A stretch of DNA of 6,465 nt from an uncultured Cytophagaceae bacterium (lineage in GTDB: Bacteria; Bacteroidota; Bacteroidia; Cytophagales; Microscillaceae): assembly GCA_937899305.1 (NCBI GenBank), contig CALDJV010000348.1, positions 1-6,465 on the forward strand. The letters run 5' to 3'. Under the pieces are notes generated by a model. That model worked only from the letters and a program-made list of their open reading frames with translations, was not told the origin of the DNA and did no database searches. Below, in pieces: positions 1 to 5,269 of this stretch; within the stretch, counting starts at the first letter, position 1, and each line of letters starts with the position of its first letter. Both the position numbers and the translations under genes were made by a program.

Positions 1-264
1 GCTACAAATATAACATTTTAATTCATAATTTATTTAAGCCCCAGAGCACTAGGTAAATGATGGAAACAAAACTAGGGGGTAGGTGGGGCAAGTCAAAAAA
101 AGTGACCTTATGTAAACCTTATCGAGGGTTGAGTTTTTTTGAAACCGCTGTTGGGGGGCGCTAAAAGGAGGGCTTGATGCGTTTTTTTTCATTTTTTGAT
201 TTTTTTTTGGAAACGAGGGTGATATTCAGGGGGCCGAGACATATAAGGGTAAGCATGCTTTTTT

Positions 265-322
265 GGTCAGTAATTTTAGCTTCGGTAATGCATCATCATA
301 GCAGCGAAATTCTCAACTGACC
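265..322. repeat. Long-range inverted repeat (possible structured leader RNA)
   Basis: GGTCAGT at 265-271 is the exact reverse complement of ACTGACC at 316-322. Inside it, AATTT (272-276) can pair with AAATT (307-311), so the two arms could close a stem around a loop of about 30 bases. It lies some 125-180 bases before the first SiaC-type start codon. It may be part of a 5' untranslated structure or simply chance; no known RNA family was recognised. Confidence 0.35.
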
Positions 323-331
323 GAGTGACTT

Positions 332-353
332 GGAATTTGGGGGAATAAATTCC
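332..353. repeat. Inverted repeat GGAATTT/AAATTCC
   Basis: GGAATTT (332-338) and AAATTCC (347-353) form a perfect 7-bp inverted repeat with an 8-base G-rich loop. No T run follows on the plus strand, so it is not a typical intrinsic terminator. It could be an RNA hairpin or a protein-binding site upstream of the SiaC-type genes. Confidence 0.4.
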
Positions 354-375
354 TGGATGGTTTCAAGTCAACACC

Positions 376-393
376 TTGTTTTGTAAAAAACAA
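376..393. repeat. Inverted repeat TTGTTTT/AAAACAA
   Basis: TTGTTTT (376-382) and AAAACAA (387-393) form a perfect 7-bp inverted repeat separated by 4 bases, ending 53 bases before the first SiaC-type start codon. Position and symmetry suit an operator or a weak hairpin, but the AT-rich composition makes chance plausible. Confidence 0.35.
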
Positions 394-446
394 TATGGAA
401 TCTACCAATAAATATAACACAATGATTTACCCAAACAAGCAACAAA

Positions 447-884
447 ATGAAGACTTTATATATTCAAAACCAGGATAACCTGTCTATGCCTAATGTAATG
501 CTCGATGTGGCCTCGGGCAAGTGTGAGATCTCGGGAAATTCTTATATGGAAAATGCCTGTAATTTTTATCATCAGATTTTGGATTGGTTAGCGACTTACA
601 TCCAACAACGCCAAGGAGCCCTGAGCTGGGACATTCGCCTGGGCTACTACAATTCCAGTTCAAAAAAAGGCTTGACCAGTATCATTCGTCAGTTGAGCGA
701 TTACCATTCGGAGGGAGGTCGGGTCATCATCAATTGGTATTATCATCAAGACGACTTGGATGTGTTGGAAGACATTGAAGACTTGATAGAATACTACCAG
801 TTTAGAATCAATGCCATTACCTATCCGACTACTTATCAAGAAACTTGGCTTCGTAAACCTCAAAAAGCGCCTATTATCAACTAA
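447..884 (+). CDS. SiaC-family (DUF1987) regulatory phosphoprotein, paralogue 1
   Basis: This 145-residue protein matches the SiaC/DUF1987 pattern. It has an N-terminal strand region, the family motif ISGNSYMENA (28-37) leading into a helix ending DWLATYI (46-52), a strand with YYNSSSKK (67-74), and an acidic tail with DLDVLEDIEDLIEY (103-116). In characterised Pseudomonas SiaC, a threonine in the equivalent YFNT segment is phosphorylated by the SiaB kinase and dephosphorylated by SiaA, which controls the diguanylate cyclase SiaD. Here the position appears to be Ser70, within a run of three serines. Roughly 20 residues after the acidic segment form an extra tail absent from paralogue 2. The ATG at 447 follows an A-rich stretch (AACAAA), usual for Bacteroidota. 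No siaA, siaB or siaD homologue is in the window, so the partner proteins are unknown and the cyclic-di-GMP role is inferred from the family only. It is probably co-transcribed with the next gene. Confidence 0.85.
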   Translation: MKTLYIQNQDNLSMPNVMLDVASGKCEISGNSYMENACNFYHQILDWLATYIQQRQGALSWDIRLGYYNSSSKKGLTSIIRQLSDYHSEGGRVIINWYYHQDDLDVLEDIEDLIEYYQFRINAITYPTTYQETWLRKPQKAPIIN

Positions 885-920
885 AAGTTAAACCAGCTTA
901 CCCTAAATATTGAATGATTT

Positions 921-1313
921 ATGAAAAACTTTGAAATACAAGCGGATTATTGCACCCCTCAAATATCCTTTAATATCCAACAAAACGAATTTACCATATC
1001 GGGTGAATCTTATGTAGAATATGCGTACGAATTTTATAAGCCAGTAATGAACTGGTTGAAAAATTACCTGAATACGAATCAAATTCCACTTACTTTTCAG
1101 TTCAAGTTTACTTACTTCAATACGCCTTCATCTGCCATCATTTATGAAATGCTGAAGCTGTTAGAGCAATCTTATCTGGAGCAAAAGGTGCCCATCAAAG
1201 TGACTTGGTTGGTACCACCCAGCAACGAAGAGTTGCTCGAAGAAGGAAGGCTGTTTAAAGAGGATTTTCCTACTTTACCGTTCGAACTAGTTACATCAAA
1301 ATTGGTCGCATAG
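921..1313 (+). CDS. SiaC-family (DUF1987) regulatory phosphoprotein, paralogue 2
   Basis: This 130-residue protein is a diverged paralogue of the gene 36 bp upstream. The hallmark motif is TISGESYVEYAYEF (25-38), followed by helix PVMNWLKNYL (41-50), the phosphosite strand FTYFNTPSS (63-71), the strand VPIKVTWLV (90-98) and the acidic segment NEELLEEGRLF (102-112). Thr68 lies in the YFNT motif, at the same residue number as the Thr68 phosphosite reported for Pseudomonas aeruginosa SiaC. By family knowledge it would be a cytoplasmic phospho-switch protein that binds a partner according to its phosphorylation state. The short gap and the terminator right after the stop point to a two-gene transcript. 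It ends soon after the acidic helix and a final strand, a normal family length. The partner kinase and phosphatase are not visible here. Confidence 0.87.
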   Translation: MKNFEIQADYCTPQISFNIQQNEFTISGESYVEYAYEFYKPVMNWLKNYLNTNQIPLTFQFKFTYFNTPSSAIIYEMLKLLEQSYLEQKVPIKVTWLVPPSNEELLEEGRLFKEDFPTLPFELVTSKLVA

Positions 1314-1339
1314 CTCACTTAAATAGTGGCTTGTTGTTT

Positions 1340-1361
1340 GGGGGCGAAAGCCCCTTTTTTT
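1340..1361 (+). terminator. Intrinsic terminator of the SiaC pair
   Basis: GGGGC (1341-1345), GAAA loop (1346-1349) and GCCCC (1350-1354) form a GC-only 5-bp stem closed by a stable C(GAAA)G tetraloop, followed by seven Ts (1355-1361). It starts 27 bases after the second SiaC-type stop codon. On the minus strand no T run follows the stem, so it should stop the plus-strand transcript but not the leftward CRISPR transcript. Confidence 0.9.
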
Positions 1362-2225
1362 GTGACTTAAGGTGGAGGTTGTTACAACAAAGTTCAATGC
1401 CAAAGCATTTATCCTGTTTCAATCCTTGTTATGATGGCAGGCTCTCTTGAAGACCTTTGTAAAATAGTATCCAGAAATCAATGACATGTTTCAATCCTTG
1501 TTATGATGGCAGACCCTCTTGAAGTTACCGAAGTCAGGTAAGAATATTCTGCAGGTGGCTGTTTCAATCCTTGTTATGATGGCAGACCCTCTCGAAGAGC
1601 TTTCTACAAATCTTAATGGATTGTAGTTGGAAAGTTTCAATCCTTGTTATGATGGCAGACTCTCTCGAAGGTAGTCATCAACAATCGTTTGTTTTGACCA
1701 CCTGTCGTTTCAATCCTCATTATGATGGCAAATCCTCTCGAAGCAGATAAAGTATCTCCAGGTAATATTACAGGTATTTGTTTCAATCCTTGTTATGATG
1801 GCAGATCCTCTCGAAGTGGTTGTAGATCAGCATACTACCGATATTGCAAAAATGTTTCAACCCTTGTTATGATGGCAGATCCTCTTGAAGGCGTTCAACC
1901 AATTGGTCGTAAACTTCGGGCATATTTAGTTTCAATCTTTGTTATGATGGCAGATCCTCTCGAAGTAGCAAAAGACGAATCGCTGTCGAAAGAAGCCAGA
2001 GCGTTTCAATCCTTATTATGATGGCAGACACTCTCGAAGACGACCAGACAAAGCCATAACCATATTCCAGGTATAGGGTTTCAATCCTTGTTATGATGGC
2101 AGACACTCTCGAAGCGTAAACTTGTTTTGTATTTGCTTTTGAACATCAACAGTTTCAATCCTTGTTATGATGGCAGATCCTCTCGAAGAACGGGCTGTAA
2201 TGGCAAGCTCCATCCAGATGAACCA

Positions 2226-2371
2226 GTTTCAATCCTTGTTATGATGGCAGATCCTCTCGAAGCTATTGGTTCGTCCGCAATAGCAGTAAGCGAATAACGT
2301 TTCAATCCTTGTTATGATGGCAGATCCTCTCGAAGCTATTGGTTCGTCCGCAATAGCAGTAAGCGAATAAC
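2226..2371. repeat. Tandem duplication of one repeat-spacer unit
   Basis: The 73-bp unit at 2226-2298 (repeat 12 plus spacer 12) is repeated exactly at 2299-2371 (repeat 13 plus spacer 13). The spacer starts CTATTGGTTCG and ends GCGAATAAC in both copies. Both repeats, and the next one (2372), carry the same GATCC variant. This is most simply a slippage or unequal-recombination duplication and not two separate acquisitions. Confidence 0.95.
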
Positions 2372-2669
2372 GTTTCAATCCTTGTTATGATGGCAGATCC
2401 TCTCGAAGATATGATAACCTGGAACTCTTTTCGAAGTAAGATATTGTTTCAATCCTTGTTATGATGGCAGACCCTCTCGAAGTTTTTGCCAATTTTCGTT
2501 TGCTCGTTTCTGAGCATCCTGTTTCAATCCTTGTTATGATGGCAGATCCTCTCGAGGAATTACTCGGTGTAACGAGCCAATAATGTCTAACAACTGTTTC
2601 AATCCTTGTTATGATGGCAGACCCTCTTGAAGTTGACGAAAAAATGGACCAGCTGATTGGGGCTTACGA

Positions 2670-2705
2670 GTTTCAATCCTTGTTATGATGGCAGATCCCT
2701 CGAAG
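2670..2705 (-). repeat. CRISPR repeat 18 with a 1-bp deletion
   Basis: This repeat reads GCAGATCCCTCGAAG where its neighbours read GCAGATCCTCTCGAAG, so it is 36 bp and not 37. The lost base lies in the part far from the crRNA handle. The flanking spacers keep normal lengths (37 and 37 bp). Confidence 0.9.
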
Positions 2706-4208
2706 TTTTTTGCCCATTTCAAAAATGGAATTTCGACAAATAGTTTCAATCCTTGTTATAATGGTAGATCCTCTTGAAGCCAGCCTTGATTTCTTGTCAG
2801 TTTTTAGCAAAGCCTGTTTCAATCCTTGTTATGATGGCAGACTCTCTCGAAGTCGCAAGGGAAAGAATCTTTAATTAGACTTAGCTGGATTTTCAATCCT
2901 TGTTATGATGGCAAATCCTCTCGAAGGTCAAGTAAGCCTATTTTCACCTCTCCTCGAGCCTCGTTTCAATCCTTGTTATGATGGCAAATCCTTTTGAAGA
3001 AGGTATAATTGGCGACGAAGAGTAAGAAGGTGAGGGGTTTCAATCCTTGTTATGATGGCAGACCCTCTCGAAGATCAAAAACACCCCGAATACTTTTCTG
3101 ATTAATTGCGTTTCAATCCTTGTTATGATGGCAGACCCTCTCGAAGTGCCCACTGCACAAGTACCGAAAAAGCAGTCTTGAGTTTCAATCCTTGTTATGA
3201 TGGCAGACCCTCTCGAAGGACCTGGGAGCAATTTTTTGAACCGGACCATTTTGTCGTTTCAATCCTTGTTATGATGGCAGACCCTCTCGAAGGCGCGAGA
3301 ACCATGTGGTAGAATATCACTGATCCTGTTTCAATCCTTGTTATGATGGCAGACCCTCTCGAAGACTCATGTTCTAGTTTCGTTTGTGTTTGTTGGTCAA
3401 TGTTTCAATCCTTGTTATGATGGCAGACCCTCTCGAAGCTGGGAGTTAAAAAACGAACACGGATTATTTCAAAACATTTCAATCCTTGTTATGGTGGCAG
3501 ATCCTCTCGAAGGTGTTTCTTTTGAGCGTTTTCTTTGAGGAAATAAGTAGTTTCAATCTTTGTTATGATGGCAGACCCTCTCGAAGTGATTTTGCGAAGC
3601 TCCAGAAAAACAAGAAGAGAAATGTTTCAATCCTTGTTATGATGGCAGATCTTCTCGAAGTCAGGAACAGGTAAAACTCAGTAATGACGAGATGAGGCTT
3701 CAATCCTTGTTATGATGGCGGACGCTCTCGAAGTCAAGATTCAAGAAATGTCGGATTTCTTCCTATTTAGTTTCAATCCTTGTTATGATGGCAAACCCTC
3801 TCGAAGTTTATGTTGATGATGATGATAATAATTAGTATTTCGGTTTCAATCCTTGTTATGATGGCAGACCCTCTCGAAGTTTTGTACAAATCAATCAAAA
3901 TCTGACTCTGAATGAAGTTTCAATCCTTGTTATGATGGCAGACCCTCTCGAAGCGAGCGTCATTAGGATCAACAATCCTTTGTATATGTTGTTTCAATCC
4001 TTGTTATGATGGCAAACCCTCTCGAAGTTGAGCCGGATTTCGCTCATGATGTATTGCAGGTAGAGTTTCAATCCTTGTTATGATGGCAAACCCTCTCGAA
4101 GCCGGGGCCTGGAAAGCAGTAAGAAGCATCAATCCCTGTTTCAATCCTTGTTATGATGGCAGACCCTCTCGAAGTTGTGATTTGGGTTAACTTGTTGTAA
4201 TACAGTGA

Positions 4209-4235
4209 TTTATAGCGTTTTTGCTATAGGTCCAA
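4209..4235 (-). promoter_or_regulatory. Candidate promoter for the pre-crRNA
   Basis: On the minus strand TTGGAC (4230-4235) and TATAAA (4209-4214) are 15 bases apart and would start transcription roughly 25-30 bases before the first repeat. An overlapping alternative nearer the Bacteroidota pattern is TTTG (4255-4258) with TAATTTG (4233-4239). Neither is a full match in sequence and spacing, so this is a tentative placement. Confidence 0.25.
4211..4228. repeat. Leader palindrome TATAGC/GCTATA
   Basis: TATAGC (4211-4216) and GCTATA (4223-4228) form a perfect 6-bp inverted repeat around GTTTTT. It lies 37-54 bases from the first repeat, in the zone where leader motifs guiding integration or array promoters are commonly found. 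It overlaps the candidate -10 element. Confidence 0.5.
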
Positions 4236-4268
4236 ATTAAAAAAAACAGCAAGTCAAAGAGCATTTTT

Positions 4269-4285
4269 TTGCTTTTTTAAAGCAA
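4269..4285. repeat. Leader inverted repeat TTGCTTT/AAAGCAA
   Basis: TTGCTTT (4269-4275) and AAAGCAA (4279-4285) form a perfect 7-bp inverted repeat with a 3-base loop, preceded by a T7 run on the plus strand. On the minus strand it is followed by As and not Ts, so it does not look like a terminator of the cas operon. A binding site or chance AT-rich symmetry are both possible. Confidence 0.4.
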
Positions 4286-4374
4286 TTTCCGAATGCTTAA
4301 TTGTCTAGTAATCAGGTGTTTAGAGGGTGTTTTTGGCACCTTCTCCATAAATTGCCCCCTGGAACCCGGTTAGA

Positions 4375-4947
4375 TCACCGTGGGCAAATGTTTTGATAAG
4401 TACAATTTACGCATCTTTTCTTGGATTTGGTCGCTTTCGGAAAAATGTTTTCGTTCACCACTTCGGCTATTTCGGCCACCGTTTGCTGCACCATGGCTTT
4501 GGCCTCATCATCTATTTCTACCGTAACCAACTGGTTGCTCGAACGGGTATACACCAAAAAACCTTGTTTTACCTCTACCTCAAAATTATCCTCAATCAAC
4601 CAGGCGTAACAATACAACTGATGTTTGTAGGTATCGTACATCTGGTCTTTGTACACCGCAAATTTATAATCAAGTGGGGCTGCGTGGTGGTCTCCCAACC
4701 AAAGCACTGCATCTACTTCCCCTCGTAAGGTGTGGTTGGTAAGGTACTGGTTCAATTGCTGATGAGTTACCCCCAGGCGACGCCGCAAATAGGCTTGGTT
4801 TATCTGGCCTTTTTGTTCGTGTATCGCCCGGCCCTTTTGTACTTTAAATAGTCGTTCTTCGTGTTGGTCGATTTGAAGCACCCGCATAAAGTAAGTAAAG
4901 CGGGGGCAATAAAGATGCTGTAAGATATCTGATGGAGTCAAGTTCAT
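4375..4947 (-). CDS. cas4: CRISPR-associated exonuclease Cas4
   Basis: This 190-residue protein is a full-length Cas4: a RecB-like nuclease with an iron-sulphur cluster that trims prespacer ends and helps set PAM choice and orientation during adaptation. The four cluster cysteines are Cys14 (in YCPRFTYF), Cys179, Cys182 and Cys188 (in CVNCTYQNIC). The nuclease residues are also intact: His43 (AIHEQ), Asp79 (GEVDAVL), Asp93 and Lys95 (PLDYKFA), and the Gln110-x3-Tyr114 motif (HQLYCYAWL). The ATG at 4947 lies 19 bp after the cas2 stop on the same strand, so the two are very likely co-transcribed. It is the last cas gene before the leader. Order cas1-cas2-cas4 differs from the commoner cas4-cas1-cas2, but the function should be the same. 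Confidence 0.95.
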   Translation of the reverse strand: MNLTPSDILQHLYCPRFTYFMRVLQIDQHEERLFKVQKGRAIHEQKGQINQAYLRRRLGVTHQQLNQYLTNHTLRGEVDAVLWLGDHHAAPLDYKFAVYKDQMYDTYKHQLYCYAWLIEDNFEVEVKQGFLVYTRSSNQLVTVEIDDEAKAMVQQTVAEIAEVVNENIFPKATKSKKRCVNCTYQNICPR

Positions 4948-4966
4948 AAGATAGCAAAGATAAAGG

Positions 4967-5257
4967 TCAAAAAAACAATGCTTGTACCTGATCGGTCACC
5001 AGGTTTTGGTCCAGGGCCTGCCCCAGGCAAGTGGCTTCCCGTATTTCGTCGCGGCTCATGGGCAACATATACACCTTGTCTTTGGCGTCATCTATTACTT
5101 CGGCAATCTGCAATACCAAAGTATCTTTGCGTTGGTGGTCTATGGTGCCCAAAAACACCGAATATTGCACCCGGCTTAGCCCAGCTTGTTGGCAGTACTT
5201 GCTTACCTTGGTACGGGCCCGGTCGTTTTCTATGTCATAAAGTATCCAGAGGATCAT
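4967..5257 (-). CDS. cas2: CRISPR-associated protein Cas2
   Basis: Cas2 forms the dimer that bridges two Cas1 dimers in the spacer integrase. With the ATG at 5257 the protein has 96 residues and opens MILWILYDIENDRART, the usual ferredoxin-like first strand with the conserved Asp8. The hallmark segment GLSRVQYSVFLG follows, then KDKVYMLPMS for the later strand. An in-frame TTG at 5266 would add three residues (MTT), but the ATG gives the standard Cas2 N-terminus and is preferred. The start is 12 bp beyond the cas1 stop and the stop is 19 bp before cas4, so the three genes form one operon. The length is normal and no damage is seen. Confidence 0.95.
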   Translation of the reverse strand: MILWILYDIENDRARTKVSKYCQQAGLSRVQYSVFLGTIDHQRKDTLVLQIAEVIDDAKDKVYMLPMSRDEIREATCLGQALDQNLVTDQVQALFF

Positions 5258-5269
5258 GGTAGTCAATGT

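Larger units (their letters stand above)
1..446. other. Non-coding region upstream of the SiaC pair
   Basis: I find no convincing gene here. Every plus-strand frame entering from the left edge stops within about 56 bases; one (3-56) could be the tail of an upstream gene but shows nothing recognisable. The stretch is rich in homopolymers, with long T runs around 132-138 and 185-214 and G runs around 75-80, 154-159, 231-235 and 339-343. A perfect 10-bp palindrome AAGCATGCTT lies at 251-260, directly followed by Ts. The right half (265-393) holds three inverted repeats, listed separately. No tRNA, rRNA or known riboswitch was recognised. A promoter for the downstream pair is expected here, but I could not match the Bacteroidota TTTG/TAnnTTTG pattern convincingly. 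Confidence 0.6.
1416..4174 (-). CRISPR. CRISPR array, 38 repeats and 37 spacers, transcribed leftward
   Basis: On the plus strand the 37-bp repeat begins GTTTCAATCC, continues TTGTTATGATGGCAG, and ends ACCCTCTCGAAG. Repeat starts: 1416, 1488, 1561, 1634, 1707, 1780, 1854, 1929, 2003, 2078, 2152, 2226, 2299, 2372, 2446, 2521, 2596, 2670, 2743, 2816, 2890, 2963, 3037, 3110, 3182, 3256, 3328, 3402, 3476, 3550, 3624, 3697, 3770, 3843, 3917, 3991, 4065, 4138. Spacers are 35 bp (3), 36 bp (13), 37 bp (17) or 38 bp (4); spacers 12 and 13 are identical. Eleven repeats match the consensus exactly, and repeat 18 has lost one base. The minus strand is taken as the crRNA strand for three reasons: there the repeat ends GGATTGAAAC, like type I/III handles; the leader is on the right; and exact repeats are commoner toward the right (9 of 16, against 2 of the 22 left-hand ones). 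The left end repeat (1416) has three substitutions, as expected for a trailer end. Short open frames across the array merely translate the repeat. Spacer targets and PAM cannot be read from this window. Confidence 0.98.
4175..4374 (-). promoter_or_regulatory. CRISPR leader between cas4 and the array
   Basis: These 200 bases separate the cas4 stop codon from the leader-proximal, consensus-perfect repeat (4138-4174). The sequence is AT-rich with an A/T run at 4238-4246 and two clear palindromes (4211-4228 and 4269-4285). By family knowledge this is where the array promoter sits and where Cas1-Cas2 recognises the integration site. A weak 4-bp stem GGTG/CACC (4326-4340) just after cas4 lacks a T run on the minus strand. 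I see no strong terminator for the cas operon, so read-through from cas4 into the array is possible. Confidence 0.75.

Noticed and set aside
182..214. T-rich tract as a terminator for an upstream gene
   Set aside because: No stable GC stem precedes the T runs and no upstream gene is visible.
584..863. Short open frames on both strands overlapping the first SiaC-type gene
   Set aside because: Alternative-frame shadows; the 447-884 frame carries the family motifs.
1396..1409. AATGC/GCATT stem just left of the array as a terminator for pre-crRNA
   Set aside because: The stem is only 5 bp and no real T run follows on the minus strand.
1722..2021. Open frame on the plus strand inside the array, 99 codons
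   Set aside because: It translates repeated CRISPR units (MMADPLE and FNPCYDGR recur every 24-25 residues); not a gene.
2409..2445. Spacer 14 contains TATGAT and TTTTCGAAG, resembling parts of the repeat
   Set aside because: The matches are short and out of register, and the spacer has normal length; chance is more likely than a decayed repeat.
2714..2728. Hairpin CCATTT/AAATGG inside spacer 18
   Set aside because: A single 6-bp stem in one of 37 spacers is expected by chance; it probably reflects the protospacer.
3040..3674. Three further short open frames across the array on both strands
   Set aside because: They encode only the translated repeat plus spacer sequence, with no independent start context or conserved protein.
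4393..4728. Plus-strand open frames opposite cas4
   Set aside because: Antisense shadows of a clearly functional cas4 with all motifs intact on the minus strand.
5258..5266. TTG start for cas2, three codons upstream
   Set aside because: The ATG at 5257 gives the standard Cas2 N-terminus; the extra residues MTT add nothing recognisable.
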